From NCBI RefSeq assembly GCF_002368295.1, contig NZ_AP018248.1:7333323-7397322 (forward strand): DNA of 64,000 nt. Direction: 5' to 3'. Below, piece after piece: positions 53,385-61,966 of this stretch (position 1 is its first letter; every line of letters starts with the position of its first letter). A program made the position numbers and the translations under genes. A model generated the notes under the pieces. That model ran no database searches and was not told the DNA's origin. It saw nothing but the letters and a program-made list of their open reading frames with translations. This stretch comes from Tolypothrix tenuis PCC 7101. Its GTDB lineage: Bacteria; Cyanobacteriota; Cyanobacteriia; Cyanobacteriales; Nostocaceae.

Positions 53385-54881
53385 ATGAAACTGCGGGAAT
53401 TACTAGCAGCAATAGACAGTGTAGAGCAATTGCCAAACCATCCGGCTTTGGAGGATGCAGAAGTCAAAGGCTTGAAAACAAATTCTCATGCTTGCGGTTC
53501 GGGAGATTTGTTTATTGGAATGCCAGGAACTAGGGTAGATGGTGGAGAATTTTGGCAAAGTGCGATCGCATTGGGTGCTGTAGGTGCAATTGTCTCTTCT
53601 CAAGCTGTGCAAAAAAATCCTCCCACACCAGAGGCTTTTGTCGTTAGTGCTAGTAACATGACGAAAGCTTGTGCCCAATTAGCCAGCGCTTTTTATGGTT
53701 ATCCTGGGCAAAAACTCAAACTTGTGGGTGTGACTGGTACTAATGGTAAAACTACAACTACTCACCTGATTGAATATTTTTTAGGTAAGGCAAACCTACC
53801 AACAGCCTTGATGGGTACTCTCTACACTCGCTGGCCGGGTTTTGCGGAAACTGCTGTTCACACTACGCCGTTTGCTGTGGAACTGCAACAGCAACTAGCA
53901 GCAGCCGTAGATGCTGGTTGTGAGTTTGGGGTGATGGAAGTCAGTTCCCATGCTTTAGCCCAAGGTCGAGTTTTGGGTTGTGAGTTTGAGGTGGGGGTAT
54001 TTAGCAATCTCACCCAAGACCACTTAGATTATCACCGCGATATGGAAGATTATTTCGCGGCGAAGGCATTATTGTTTAGTCCCGATTATCTTAAAGGAAG
54101 GGCGATAATTAATGCTGACGATGCTTATGGTCAAAGATTAATTGCTTCTTTGGGTGCAGAAAAAGTTTGGAGTTACAGCGTTAATCATAATAATGCTGAT
54201 TTGTGGATGAGCGATTTGAATTACGAACCGAATGGTGTTAGCGGTACATTGCATACACCAAAGGGGAATGTAGCTTTTCGCTCACCTTTAGTTGGTCAAT
54301 ATAATTTAGAAAATCTGTTAGCAGCAGTAGGTGCAGTTTTACATTTGGGTTTAGAGTTAGACTTTGTTGCGGCTGCAATTCCTGATTTTCCTGGCGTTCC
54401 CGGACGGATGGAAAGAGTGCAGATTGCTGCTCATCAAGACATTAGCGTGATTGTCGATTATGCCCATACGCCAGATAGTTTAGAGAATTTACTCAAAGCG
54501 GCGCGTCCGTTTATTCCTGGTAAAATGATTTGCGTATTTGGTTGTGGAGGCGATCGCGATCGCACTAAGCGTCCGAAAATGGGTAAAATTGCTGCTGAAT
54601 TAGCAGATGTAGCTGTAGTAACTTCCGATAATCCCCGCACCGAAGACCCAGAAAAGATTTTGCAAGATATTCTGGCAGGAATTCCCGCAACTTTAAATCC
54701 TACAGTCATAGGCGATCGCGCTACCGCTATTCGCACAGCAATTTTACAAGCGCAACCAGGCGATGGTGTCTTACTTGCAGGTAAAGGTCACGAAGATTAC
54801 CAAATTCTTGGTACAGAAAAAATCCACTTTGATGACCGAGAACACGCACGCGAAGCTTTACAAGCAAGACTGAAGATATAA
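53385..54881 (+). CDS. murE: UDP-N-acetylmuramoyl-tripeptide synthetase (MurE, meso-diaminopimelate type)
   Basis: MurE adds the third amino acid to the peptidoglycan precursor. ATG 53385 is chosen: it is followed by the usual MKLRELL and has GAGG upstream; a GTG seven codons earlier is unlikely. The 498 residues have the ATP loop VGVTGTNGKTTTTHL, the TTPFAVELQ and EVSSHAL segments, the carbamylated-lysine region YFAAKALLF, and the DNPRTEDP motif that in the family marks meso-diaminopimelate specificity. The C-terminus includes GKGHEDYQ. Confidence 0.96.
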   Translation: MKLRELLAAIDSVEQLPNHPALEDAEVKGLKTNSHACGSGDLFIGMPGTRVDGGEFWQSAIALGAVGAIVSSQAVQKNPPTPEAFVVSASNMTKACAQLASAFYGYPGQKLKLVGVTGTNGKTTTTHLIEYFLGKANLPTALMGTLYTRWPGFAETAVHTTPFAVELQQQLAAAVDAGCEFGVMEVSSHALAQGRVLGCEFEVGVFSNLTQDHLDYHRDMEDYFAAKALLFSPDYLKGRAIINADDAYGQRLIASLGAEKVWSYSVNHNNADLWMSDLNYEPNGVSGTLHTPKGNVAFRSPLVGQYNLENLLAAVGAVLHLGLELDFVAAAIPDFPGVPGRMERVQIAAHQDISVIVDYAHTPDSLENLLKAARPFIPGKMICVFGCGGDRDRTKRPKMGKIAAELADVAVVTSDNPRTEDPEKILQDILAGIPATLNPTVIGDRATAIRTAILQAQPGDGVLLAGKGHEDYQILGTEKIHFDDREHAREALQARLKI

Positions 54882-55433
54882 AACCGCCGCTTTCTATAAA
54901 TTTAAATTCCCTGCATTTCTTTTCCCAGAGTGCAGGGGTGCAGAGGAAGCAAGGCAATACTTAGCGGTTAAGGGCAAAAGGGGAAGGGGAAAAGGGGCAA
55001 GAAAAAACCTTTAACCCCCTTTAACCTTTTCCCAAAACCAAATTCCGAATTGAAAATCTTGAAGCTTACTGATGGAATAATTTAATTTCTGGAAGTCCTA
55101 TATAAGAGAAATAAATCATTCAAAATGATGTCCCGTTTCCTATTTCCTCTGAAAAACACCAAACAGCAAACACCTTTGACCCATATCTAATTAATAAAAA
55201 TATAATTAATGATAAAACTCATCAATTCGCAATGTATTTTTACCCATATATACTTGCTACATCATAGGGTAAATGATACACTCCATTAGTTTTACAATTT
55301 ATATTCCATATTTCTTGATAAATATTAAATTTTGTAGATTTTTTGTAAAAAAGGTAAATATTAGGGTGAAAAGCAAAGGCAGAATTATTTATGTCCTTTA
55401 TCCTTCCTCATTTTTCCTTCTTGTGCTTGACTC
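54882..55433. other. Intergenic region after murE
   Basis: Holds an imperfect purine/pyrimidine inverted repeat around 54967-55033 (AAAGGGGAAGGGGAAAAGGGG with CCTTTAACC-type arms), probably a terminator of murE. A further 400 AT-rich bases lie before the kinase gene, with no gene seen. Confidence 0.5.
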
Positions 55434-56846
55434 ATGAATGATTTTCTGGCTCAGGATCTGTCTGTTTATCATTTGGTTGCGGGAGTGCAAACGCCTCCCC
55501 TAGCATTGCCTCTCAGTCCGGCGGCTCTGTTATCACTAGTTAGGTCACAAATTGACTTGCTGATTGAACAGAAAATTGCCGCGACTTTATGGGTAAAGCT
55601 ACCACCTGGAAAAATTTGGTATTCAGAATTAGAGCGTTATCAATCTGCAGTTGATGTGCCTGTTGTGATTTATAACTGTCAGATGGAAGAGAGGCGGAAA
55701 GGGGAAGAGAGAAGAAATAGATTTCTGAGTCCAGTACTGAATAATCAAGTTATTAAGTTATTACCAAATAGGCAACTACAAAGGGAATACTTTTTTATAA
55801 TTTTGTCGCCACAGTTTTGCAGTTTAATTTTGGCTTATCGACCGATCAAAAGACGCAGAAACCCAATATTAAAAAAGGTAACAGCTAATAAATCTACACC
55901 TTTACTAGCGATAAATACTGTTGAAGGTAGAGTAGTTCAGCAAGTATTAGATGGCATTAAAAAAGCCAGCACAGCAGAATCATCGCCAATTGTGCCGACT
56001 GATTTTCTTTGCCCTAGTATGCCTGAATCTACACTCATGAATCAGCTTTTGGTTAAGCAAATTCAGCGCCAAGATGAAATTAACCTACAACAAATTAAAA
56101 AGCGCACTGCCAAGTTGCAACAGCAAAATCAAAAACTATTCAACAGAGGAAAAGCCAAAGATGACTACCTGAGCAATGTGTGTCAAGAGTTGCGTACACC
56201 TTTGACTCACATGAAGACGGCGCTATCATTGTTAAATTCTCCTACCCTCAAACCACCTCAGCGGCAACGCTATTTACAAATGTTAAATAGCCAGTGCGAT
56301 CGCCAAAATTCTTTAATTAATGGTTTAGTAGATTTAGTCAATTTGGAGCGTAATTTGCAGGATACAACCCTAGAAGCGGTTAGTCTTGCAGATATTGTGC
56401 CTGGTATAGTCAGTACATACCAGCCCGTAGCTCAAGAAAAAGGCATCATGCTAGCCTATACAGTACCCACAGAACTACCTTATGTGTGGTGTGTAGCTGG
56501 GGGATTGCGGCTAATCGTAATTAATCTTCTACATAACAGTATTAAATTTACCCCGAGTGGCGGTCAAGTGTGGGTGCGATCGCGTGTGCAAGGCAATTTT
56601 GTACAATTAGAATTTCGCGACACAGGTATTGGCATAGCCGAAACCGAAATTTCCAAAATCTTTGACAGCTTTTACCGCGTGCGTTCTGGGACAATAGATG
56701 AATCTAGCGGCCCTGGTTTGGGACTAACAATTGTACAGCAGTTACTTTGGCGTTGCGGTGGCTCAATTACCGTCAGAAGCAAACCTGCTGAAGGCTCAAC
56801 GTTTACAGTGAGTTTAGCGCGTGTTCAAGATCAACCAGTCATTTAA
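55434..56846 (+). CDS. Histidine-kinase-like protein lacking the phosphoacceptor histidine
   Basis: The 470 residues comprise an N-terminal sensory-type region (about 1-150) without a membrane helix, a linker, a coiled coil (about 205-245), a HisKA-like region, and a full ATPase domain (about 345-465). The H-box reads NVCQELRTPLTHMK, with Gln251 (codon CAA) where the phosphate-accepting His is normally found. N-box (NLLHNSIKFTP), G1 (DTGIGIAE) and G2 (GPGLGLTI) are intact. It may phosphorylate another protein's H-box in trans, or only bind ATP. The convergent neighbour at 57030 keeps its His but has lost the ATPase motifs. Confidence 0.88.
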   Translation: MNDFLAQDLSVYHLVAGVQTPPLALPLSPAALLSLVRSQIDLLIEQKIAATLWVKLPPGKIWYSELERYQSAVDVPVVIYNCQMEERRKGEERRNRFLSPVLNNQVIKLLPNRQLQREYFFIILSPQFCSLILAYRPIKRRRNPILKKVTANKSTPLLAINTVEGRVVQQVLDGIKKASTAESSPIVPTDFLCPSMPESTLMNQLLVKQIQRQDEINLQQIKKRTAKLQQQNQKLFNRGKAKDDYLSNVCQELRTPLTHMKTALSLLNSPTLKPPQRQRYLQMLNSQCDRQNSLINGLVDLVNLERNLQDTTLEAVSLADIVPGIVSTYQPVAQEKGIMLAYTVPTELPYVWCVAGGLRLIVINLLHNSIKFTPSGGQVWVRSRVQGNFVQLEFRDTGIGIAETEISKIFDSFYRVRSGTIDESSGPGLGLTIVQQLLWRCGGSITVRSKPAEGSTFTVSLARVQDQPVI

Positions 56847-57029
56847 TTTTGGAATTAAAAATCTCAACTCATGCCTGATGTGAATTAGATACACATCTTA
56901 TTCCATAAGGGTTTCAAGATTTGTTAAAAATCTTTGTTTTGGCAGTATCTACAAAATTACAAGGGTTTAAAGATTTAATTCAAATTAAACATAACTCTAA
57001 AATCCAAAATCTAAAATCTAAAATTCCTA

Positions 57030-58448
57030 TTACCATTGCTTAGTGCTAACTTCCAAAGGTAAGAAAATAGTCATCACTTCGCCATAGTGTGGACGCTGAC
57101 GCACTATGAGTTTGCCACCAATGGCTTGAAACAAATGTTTGGTTGCCGCAATATTGAGACTAATTGTACCGGTTTCCGGTTGGAACATCAGCAATTGACC
57201 CAAGGCTTTGCGAATCGGTGGGGTTGTTGGTGTCGGCGCTTTAGTCGTATCTTGGCACTGAAATTGCGGCGACAATTGTAATTTCAATTGATCACCAGCA
57301 GGAATCACTTGCACTTGAATATGACTACCAGCAGGTAAGCTGCGAGTAAAATTCTCAATTAAGTTAGTTAATACCCTGTCTAACATTGTTGGGTTACTAA
57401 CTACTGTTGGTAGTTGTTGGGGTAACACCACATCCAAAGTTAAGTTGCGTCGAGTTGCAGCTTGTTCCCAACGAGGAATACTCTGCTGCAAAACTTGATC
57501 AAGAGACATCGGTGTGAGTTGAGTGTGGTTAGATTTCACCGAGTTAGATGTCTCTAGTTCTGCGGCTTTAAACAGCAACTCCATCCTGTCAATTTGTTCA
57601 GTACACTCATGATCAATCACTTCTAAGCGACTGATGACATTCGCAGGTAAGTCTCGCCGCTTTAATAATAAGCGAGTCATGGTGCGAATAGTGGTTAACG
57701 GAGTACGAACTTCATGAGCAAATGCTTGCAGTAATTCCACATCCGGACGAGTAGGCGAAGATGCGGGGGTGGGTGTTGGCACTGAAGTCGGAATATTCTC
57801 TTTATATTGTTCTGGTTCTGCGAATTCTTGCAGTAAAAACTGGCTAAACTGCATGACAGTACGGTAATCTGGAGGCACGACAGCATACTTTTGTACTAAT
57901 GCATCCAAATCGGCGTAAAACTCAGGGTTAGTTAGCATTACCCTCGCACCAACAGCTAGCCAAGCTTGCTGTACTACCTCTGGTTCAAAGGAAAATAAAA
58001 ATGTTTTTTGGCCGTTCTTTTGTTCAGCCAAAACTAGTACTAATCTAAATTTATCTGTAAAAACTAAGCAGAATTGTTCTGTCCCTAGAGGATCGGCAGG
58101 CAATAAGCGTAGTACTGATTTATGTGAAGCAGCGTCCTCTACCGTTTCTAGAGGGATCGGCATTTCAAATGGCATCAACGCCAAGGGATTAAATGGCTGG
58201 GCTGTAAAAGTTACAGTTTGTAAGCTTTGAGTGAGTGATGGTTGGCTAAACAGAGGTGCTGGTGCAGCTAAAACTAATCCTTGGGTTGTATCAGGTGCAG
58301 CAGAAGTTAAAGAATTGATCAGCAGATGTTCTGTTGCTGCCAAGCTGATACGCCACTGCCATTCTGCTTTGGCTGATGAACACTCAGTCAGCGGTGACTG
58401 ATTCTCAGCTAAAATTTCCTTCAGACTTGGCAATATCCATTCGTACAC
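57030..58448 (-). CDS. Histidine-kinase-like protein with intact His and degenerate ATPase
   Basis: From GTG 58448 the 472 residues have a sensory-type N-terminus (about 1-200), a Pro/Thr-rich linker (SVPTPTPASSPTRP) and a HisKA domain with AFAHEVRTPLTTIRT, His245. The ATPase-like part (about 340-470) keeps a remnant N-box (LTNLIENFTRS). The G1 DxGxG is replaced by LQLSPQFQCQD, and the G2 region reads PETGTISLNIAATK. It probably cannot bind ATP well. It may receive phosphate from another kinase. Both kinases lie tail to tail, 183 bp apart. Confidence 0.88.
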   Translation of the reverse strand: MYEWILPSLKEILAENQSPLTECSSAKAEWQWRISLAATEHLLINSLTSAAPDTTQGLVLAAPAPLFSQPSLTQSLQTVTFTAQPFNPLALMPFEMPIPLETVEDAASHKSVLRLLPADPLGTEQFCLVFTDKFRLVLVLAEQKNGQKTFLFSFEPEVVQQAWLAVGARVMLTNPEFYADLDALVQKYAVVPPDYRTVMQFSQFLLQEFAEPEQYKENIPTSVPTPTPASSPTRPDVELLQAFAHEVRTPLTTIRTMTRLLLKRRDLPANVISRLEVIDHECTEQIDRMELLFKAAELETSNSVKSNHTQLTPMSLDQVLQQSIPRWEQAATRRNLTLDVVLPQQLPTVVSNPTMLDRVLTNLIENFTRSLPAGSHIQVQVIPAGDQLKLQLSPQFQCQDTTKAPTPTTPPIRKALGQLLMFQPETGTISLNIAATKHLFQAIGGKLIVRQRPHYGEVMTIFLPLEVSTKQW

Positions 58449-59006
58449 AGGTTTTCACCCCTTGATTGGAAAGCGACTAATAACAGCTAGGTTAAGCATT
58501 TCATTACTTACTTACGAGGTTATAGCCATTTGCGTATTGGTGACAGTCGTAGAACCGAACAATATAGGCGCGATTTCCCCTTTGATGGAGATTAACTCAC
58601 TAAGAGCGATCGCCAGATTAATGGAAATCACTAATGAAATATTATTAAATTTTGGGCAATTTTTTGCCAAAGCTATTTAGATCTGATAACATCTATCTTC
58701 TAATGAGAGACTGAATCAAGCCTACCTTGGAGGAAAGCTACTGGGTATTTAGATTGTGACTATGTAAAACCATCAAGTGTATGCAAAGTCTGACTCATTA
58801 GTAGCCGTAACTGAAATTAAATTGGTACTTCTATCGTTGGCTAAAATAGCCTAGCCTTTAGAAGTTTCCTGGGTTTCAGATTTTAATCACCTGTGTGCTG
58901 AAATTAGCATTTGCGTAAGTTCAAATTTAATTGTTTTTTAAGATTTGCTCCTCAACATAACACACACCTTAATTAATCGCTTCAAGTAGTCAATTCGGAG
59001 ATTGAT
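58449..59006. other. Intergenic region, 558 bp
   Basis: Between the divergent kinase and BON lipoprotein genes. A TTG-started frame at 58462-58680 is not convincing. It must hold two promoters. No repeat or RNA was recognised. Confidence 0.4.
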
Positions 59007-59534
59007 ATGAAAAAGCTCATACCCTTGTTAGTCAGCAGTATTCTGGTAATTGGTAGTTTTGGTTGCCAAGATGCAACTAAAAATGCGTCAGAAACTCCCA
59101 CCACCAATGAAGCCACCAAAACTGCCAAAGAAGCATCCGCCAACACTAAAACTACAGCCAAAGAAGCAGCCGCAAACACCAAAACTACTGCTAAATCTAC
59201 TACCGAAACTAGCAAAACTCCAGCCAAAGAAGCAGCTGCAAATACCAAAACTACTGCTAAATCTACTACCGAAACTAGCAAAACTCCAGCTAAAGAAGCA
59301 GCTGCAAATACCAAAACTACTGCAACTGAAACTGCTACTAAAAGTTTAATTCTCAGCAAGTTAACCGAAAAAATTCCTGGTAGCAAGTTAGCAGTTGAAG
59401 ACAAAGACGGCGTTGTTACAGTCACAGGGACAGTTCCCACCACGGCTGATATCAAGAAGATTGAGCCATTAGTCAAAGAACAAAAAGGTGTTAAAAGCGT
59501 AAAAGTAGAAGCAAAAGCTGCAAAAGCTCAGTAA
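59007..59534 (+). CDS. BON-domain lipoprotein with internal tandem repeats
   Basis: The ATG follows a good GGAG site. The 175 residues start with a lipoprotein signal peptide ending in the lipobox IGSFGC (Cys20), so it should be anchored in a membrane. The middle part (about 25-112) is a low-complexity Ala/Lys/Thr region with 22-residue repeats (KEAAANTKTTAKSTTETSKTP type). The C-terminus (about 113-170) is one BON domain: LILSKLTEKIPGSKLAVEDKDG, VVTVTGTVPTTADI and VKSVKV. BON domains bind membranes or phospholipids. Its role is unknown. Confidence 0.92.
   Translation: MKKLIPLLVSSILVIGSFGCQDATKNASETPTTNEATKTAKEASANTKTTAKEAAANTKTTAKSTTETSKTPAKEAAANTKTTAKSTTETSKTPAKEAAANTKTTATETATKSLILSKLTEKIPGSKLAVEDKDGVVTVTGTVPTTADIKKIEPLVKEQKGVKSVKVEAKAAKAQ
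59160..59323 (+). repeat. 66-bp tandem repeat inside the BON lipoprotein gene
   Basis: Two full copies (59160-59225 and 59226-59291) differ at only a few positions; a third partial copy follows to about 59323. The unit encodes 22 residues. A partial copy precedes them (about 59123-59159). Confidence 0.85.
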
Positions 59535-59575
59535 AAGCTGAGATAGTTTTCCATTAATAGTCTGATAATTCTTAA

Positions 59576-59606
59576 CAGGACTTATAAAAATGTAAGTCCT
59601 GTTTTT
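59576..59606 (+). terminator. Terminator of the BON lipoprotein gene
   Basis: CAGGACTTA and TAAGTCCTG enclose an 8-nt loop and are followed by TTTTT, 41 bp after the stop codon. Confidence 0.88.
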
Positions 59607-59695
59607 CATGACAAATTACATACTTTATTGATAAAAATCCGATTTGATTTCTGAAAAATCCCAATCCCATGTAAAATGCGTCACGCTGAAGCTAA

Positions 59696-60031
59696 TACCA
59701 TTTTGAAAAAAGAACGCGACAGATGGGTAGGGCACGGCACCAGTAAGATATTTGATATACCAAAAGATTGTCGATGCCCATTGGTGTCAACTTAAGCTAA
59801 AAGCTATATAGGGCGGGCGTTGTACAAATACCTCGCGCCCTCATCCCCTAACCCCTTCTCCCTGAGGGAGAAGGGGAATTGAATCTCTTGCTCCCCTCTC
59901 CCTGAGGGAGAGGGGCACAGGGTGAGGGCGAAACCTTGCAACCAAGAGGGTTTCACGTTAAGTTGACACCACTGGTCGATGCCGTGCCCCTACAAAGAAT
60001 TTATCTGCCGCAAACATTATTTGAACTGGTA
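59696..60031 (-). mobile_element. Element B, copy 4, interrupted by element A
   Basis: Its ends match the intact B at 50971 in reverse orientation (left TACCATTTTG...GCGACAGATG; right, as complement, TACCAGTTC...GTTTGCGGCAG). Without A and one 9-bp target copy it is 131 bp, as expected for B. Target duplication TAA. Confidence 0.85.
59779..59974 (-). mobile_element. MITE-like element A, copy 2 (196 bp)
   Basis: Terminal repeats CATTGGTGTCAACTTAA and CAGTGGTGTCAACTTAA (complement). Flanked by the perfect 9-mer GTCGATGCC on both sides (59770-59778 and 59975-59983). It is the inverse of the copy at 14007 and about 90% identical, so it is a second member of the same non-coding family. Confidence 0.9.
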
Positions 60032-60206
60032 TAACGCACCTAAACTTAGTAGCCTTGAAAACCTACATCACAATATTTGGAATAAATATCATTTTTTAAT
60101 TCTTTTTATTTCATAATAATTTCTCAATCAATATTATTCGTTACCAATTTGTAAATTTGTATTCTCTAAGATAAATAAATGCAATTCTATAAATTGGGGA
60201 CATACC

Positions 60207-60704
60207 ATGCCAAAACGCCTGATATCAGAGTTAAATAATTGGTTACAACGAGATAGAATTGTACGGAATTTAGAAATATTTCAAGACTTTATTATTATCT
60301 CACTCTGTCTGGGCTTATTTTGTGTAATGTTGATCCGTCTGACATATATGTTTACTTCTTTTTTACGTCCATTAGATTTACGGGAAGTAACATCTGATAT
60401 TTTGTTTATTTTAATTCTGGTAGAGTTATTCCGCTTGTTAATCGATTACCTACAAGCACAACGCATATCTGTAGGTGCAGCAGTAGAAATTACTATTGTT
60501 TCAGCTTTGCGAGAGGTAATTTTACGTGGTGTGCTAGAAATACCCCGCGATCAACTACTAGGGATTTCTATATTTTTAGTAGTTTTAGCAGGGATTTTAG
60601 TTGCTTTACCTTGGATGACTCGCTTTTTTGAACATGACAAAACCACTACTCCTGACATTGCTGAAACAATCACACAGTTATTGACTGAAAAATCTGAGTT
60701 GTAA
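60207..60704 (+). CDS. PsiE-family (phosphate-starvation-inducible) membrane protein
   Basis: The 165-residue protein has four hydrophobic helices (about 25-50, 62-82, 88-107 and 121-140). The features of the PsiE family include the linking segment RISVGAAVEITIVSALREVI and LEIPRDQLLGISIFLVVLAGI. The family is named from E. coli PsiE, whose role is not established. The ATG is preceded by a GGGG-rich leader. It stands alone after the nested repeats. Confidence 0.85.
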   Translation: MPKRLISELNNWLQRDRIVRNLEIFQDFIIISLCLGLFCVMLIRLTYMFTSFLRPLDLREVTSDILFILILVELFRLLIDYLQAQRISVGAAVEITIVSALREVILRGVLEIPRDQLLGISIFLVVLAGILVALPWMTRFFEHDKTTTPDIAETITQLLTEKSEL

Positions 60705-61269
60705 GTCATTGGTAATTGGCTATTTTTTCCTGTAAGAATCTAGCCAATCTTTAACTTTTTTAGTCCTGTTTGTACCTGATAGGTTGTTCAGCCAATACCA
60801 ACTACTTGCAAATAAAGTTGGTATAATGATCCAGATTGTGCGATCGCCCTTAGGATTATATCCTGCAATTCAAGTCTAATAGCTAGGAGAAAGGCAAAGA
60901 AAAACCCTTTCTCCGGTATCTAAAACCATATTTTGAGTTCAAATTGCTATCCCTTGTTATAGGAGGACTAATAAAGGCAAATTTTTATAGCTTTTTAGTG
61001 AGTTTTTGTTTCTCGGATGTTAGCAGGGAAACTCTCTAGAAAGTAGTTGTCGTTAACTATTTACATCAGAAAATATCAAAATTTTTTGTCAGTTCGCTAG
61101 TAATAGGTTAATAAAAGATAAAAATCGGATTAAAAATGTAAACTTGATCCACAATACAAGCAAAGGAAACTTAAATTTTATGCAAGTTTGATGATTTTTA
61201 TGAAGTTTTAAGAGTTATTATCGATCGCAGGAATTAACTTGAAAAACTTGCAAAAACCAAATCAATTTA
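60705..61269. other. Intergenic region upstream of the MMADHC-like gene
   Basis: About 565 bp. It contains an inverted repeat ATACCAACT...AGTTGGTAT at about 60797-60826. No gene was seen. The leader of the next gene lies at the right end. Confidence 0.4.
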
Positions 61270-61824
61270 GTGAACTACCCTCCAGTTTACAGTTCAAAAC
61301 AAAACTGTCCCATTCATTTGGTTGGCAAAACGGGACAAGCAGTTCAGATTTCAATTCATTCTCCTAGTCGGTATATCTGTGCCAACTGCGAACGGATATT
61401 ACCAGATTGGAAGCAGCAGTCAACTTTATGGGTAGTGATTGTTTTACAACAATCACAGTATCAATTACAGGAAACTACACCTCTTATAGAGGAAGAGAAA
61501 GAACGCTTACGAGAAAAGTTTATGCGGTTTGGTTTTGATTTAGCTTTTAATCTACGCGATCGCAGCTATTTCACAGACCTCATAGATCCTCGTACAGGCT
61601 ATCCGCTACTTTCTCATCCTGGAATTGTTCCTCATGACGACACAGCAGTTGTCAAAGCTTTGCTAAATTACCCAGTCATCAAAAACAAATGCTGTGTACT
61701 AGTACATCCAGAATGGGGGACAGCAGTCTATCCCAGCATCTTGATTTCCGAAGCTCCGCCAATCATGATTGAATGGGTGACTAAAAGCATAGCGCCCATG
61801 CATGGATGGCAAGAAATCAGCTAG
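61270..61824 (+). CDS. Cyanobacterial protein resembling MMADHC (methylmalonic aciduria/homocystinuria type D)
   Basis: From a GTG start the 184 residues show no signal peptide. The N-terminal part has CPIHLVGKTGQAVQISIHSP and a CANC motif (about 37-40). The C-terminal part has EEKERLREKFMRFGFDLAFNLR, DPRTGYPLLSHPG and CVLVHPEWGTAVYPSILISEAPP. From memory such cyanobacterial proteins are annotated as MMADHC-like; the human protein carries cobalamin. The resemblance is not certain from the sequence alone, and no cobalamin gene is adjacent. If not MMADHC, it is an unassigned conserved protein. Confidence 0.6.
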   Translation: MNYPPVYSSKQNCPIHLVGKTGQAVQISIHSPSRYICANCERILPDWKQQSTLWVVIVLQQSQYQLQETTPLIEEEKERLREKFMRFGFDLAFNLRDRSYFTDLIDPRTGYPLLSHPGIVPHDDTAVVKALLNYPVIKNKCCVLVHPEWGTAVYPSILISEAPPIMIEWVTKSIAPMHGWQEIS

Positions 61825-61966
61825 ATCATCAGTAACTACGAATAGAAATGATGGACAAACAGGGCACTAGCATCGCCGTAAAAAATGTAAGAGTCAAAAA
61901 TCACAACTCAAATAAAATTTTGATTTTTGACTCTTGCCCCATAGCTATGCTATAAGCTCAATTCGC

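Larger units (their letters stand above)
59639..60043 (+). repeat. Repeat C, copy 2, interrupted by element B with element A inside
   Basis: Left part 59639-59695 (CCGATTTGATTTCTGAAAAA...GCGTCACGCTGAAGCTAA) and right part 60032-60043 (TAACGCACC...) resemble the uninterrupted C at 46015-46079. The junction carries the duplicated trinucleotide TAA (59693-59695 and 60032-60034). It records three successive insertions. Confidence 0.7.

Noticed and set aside
55434..58448. The two kinases considered as frameshifted halves of one gene
   Set aside because: They are on opposite strands, each has its own sensory, HisKA-like and ATPase-like parts, and both frames are open throughout.
58462..58680. 72-codon frame from a TTG upstream of the BON gene
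   Set aside because: No ribosome-binding site, no similarity, and it lies in the divergent promoter region.
59050..59349. 99-codon frame inside the BON lipoprotein gene
   Set aside because: It is the +1 reading of the tandem repeat (Lys/Pro/Leu repeats), a by-product of the repeat.
58982..59476. 164-codon minus-strand frame opposite the BON lipoprotein gene
   Set aside because: Its Val/Ala/Leu repeats are the reverse reading of the same tandem repeat.
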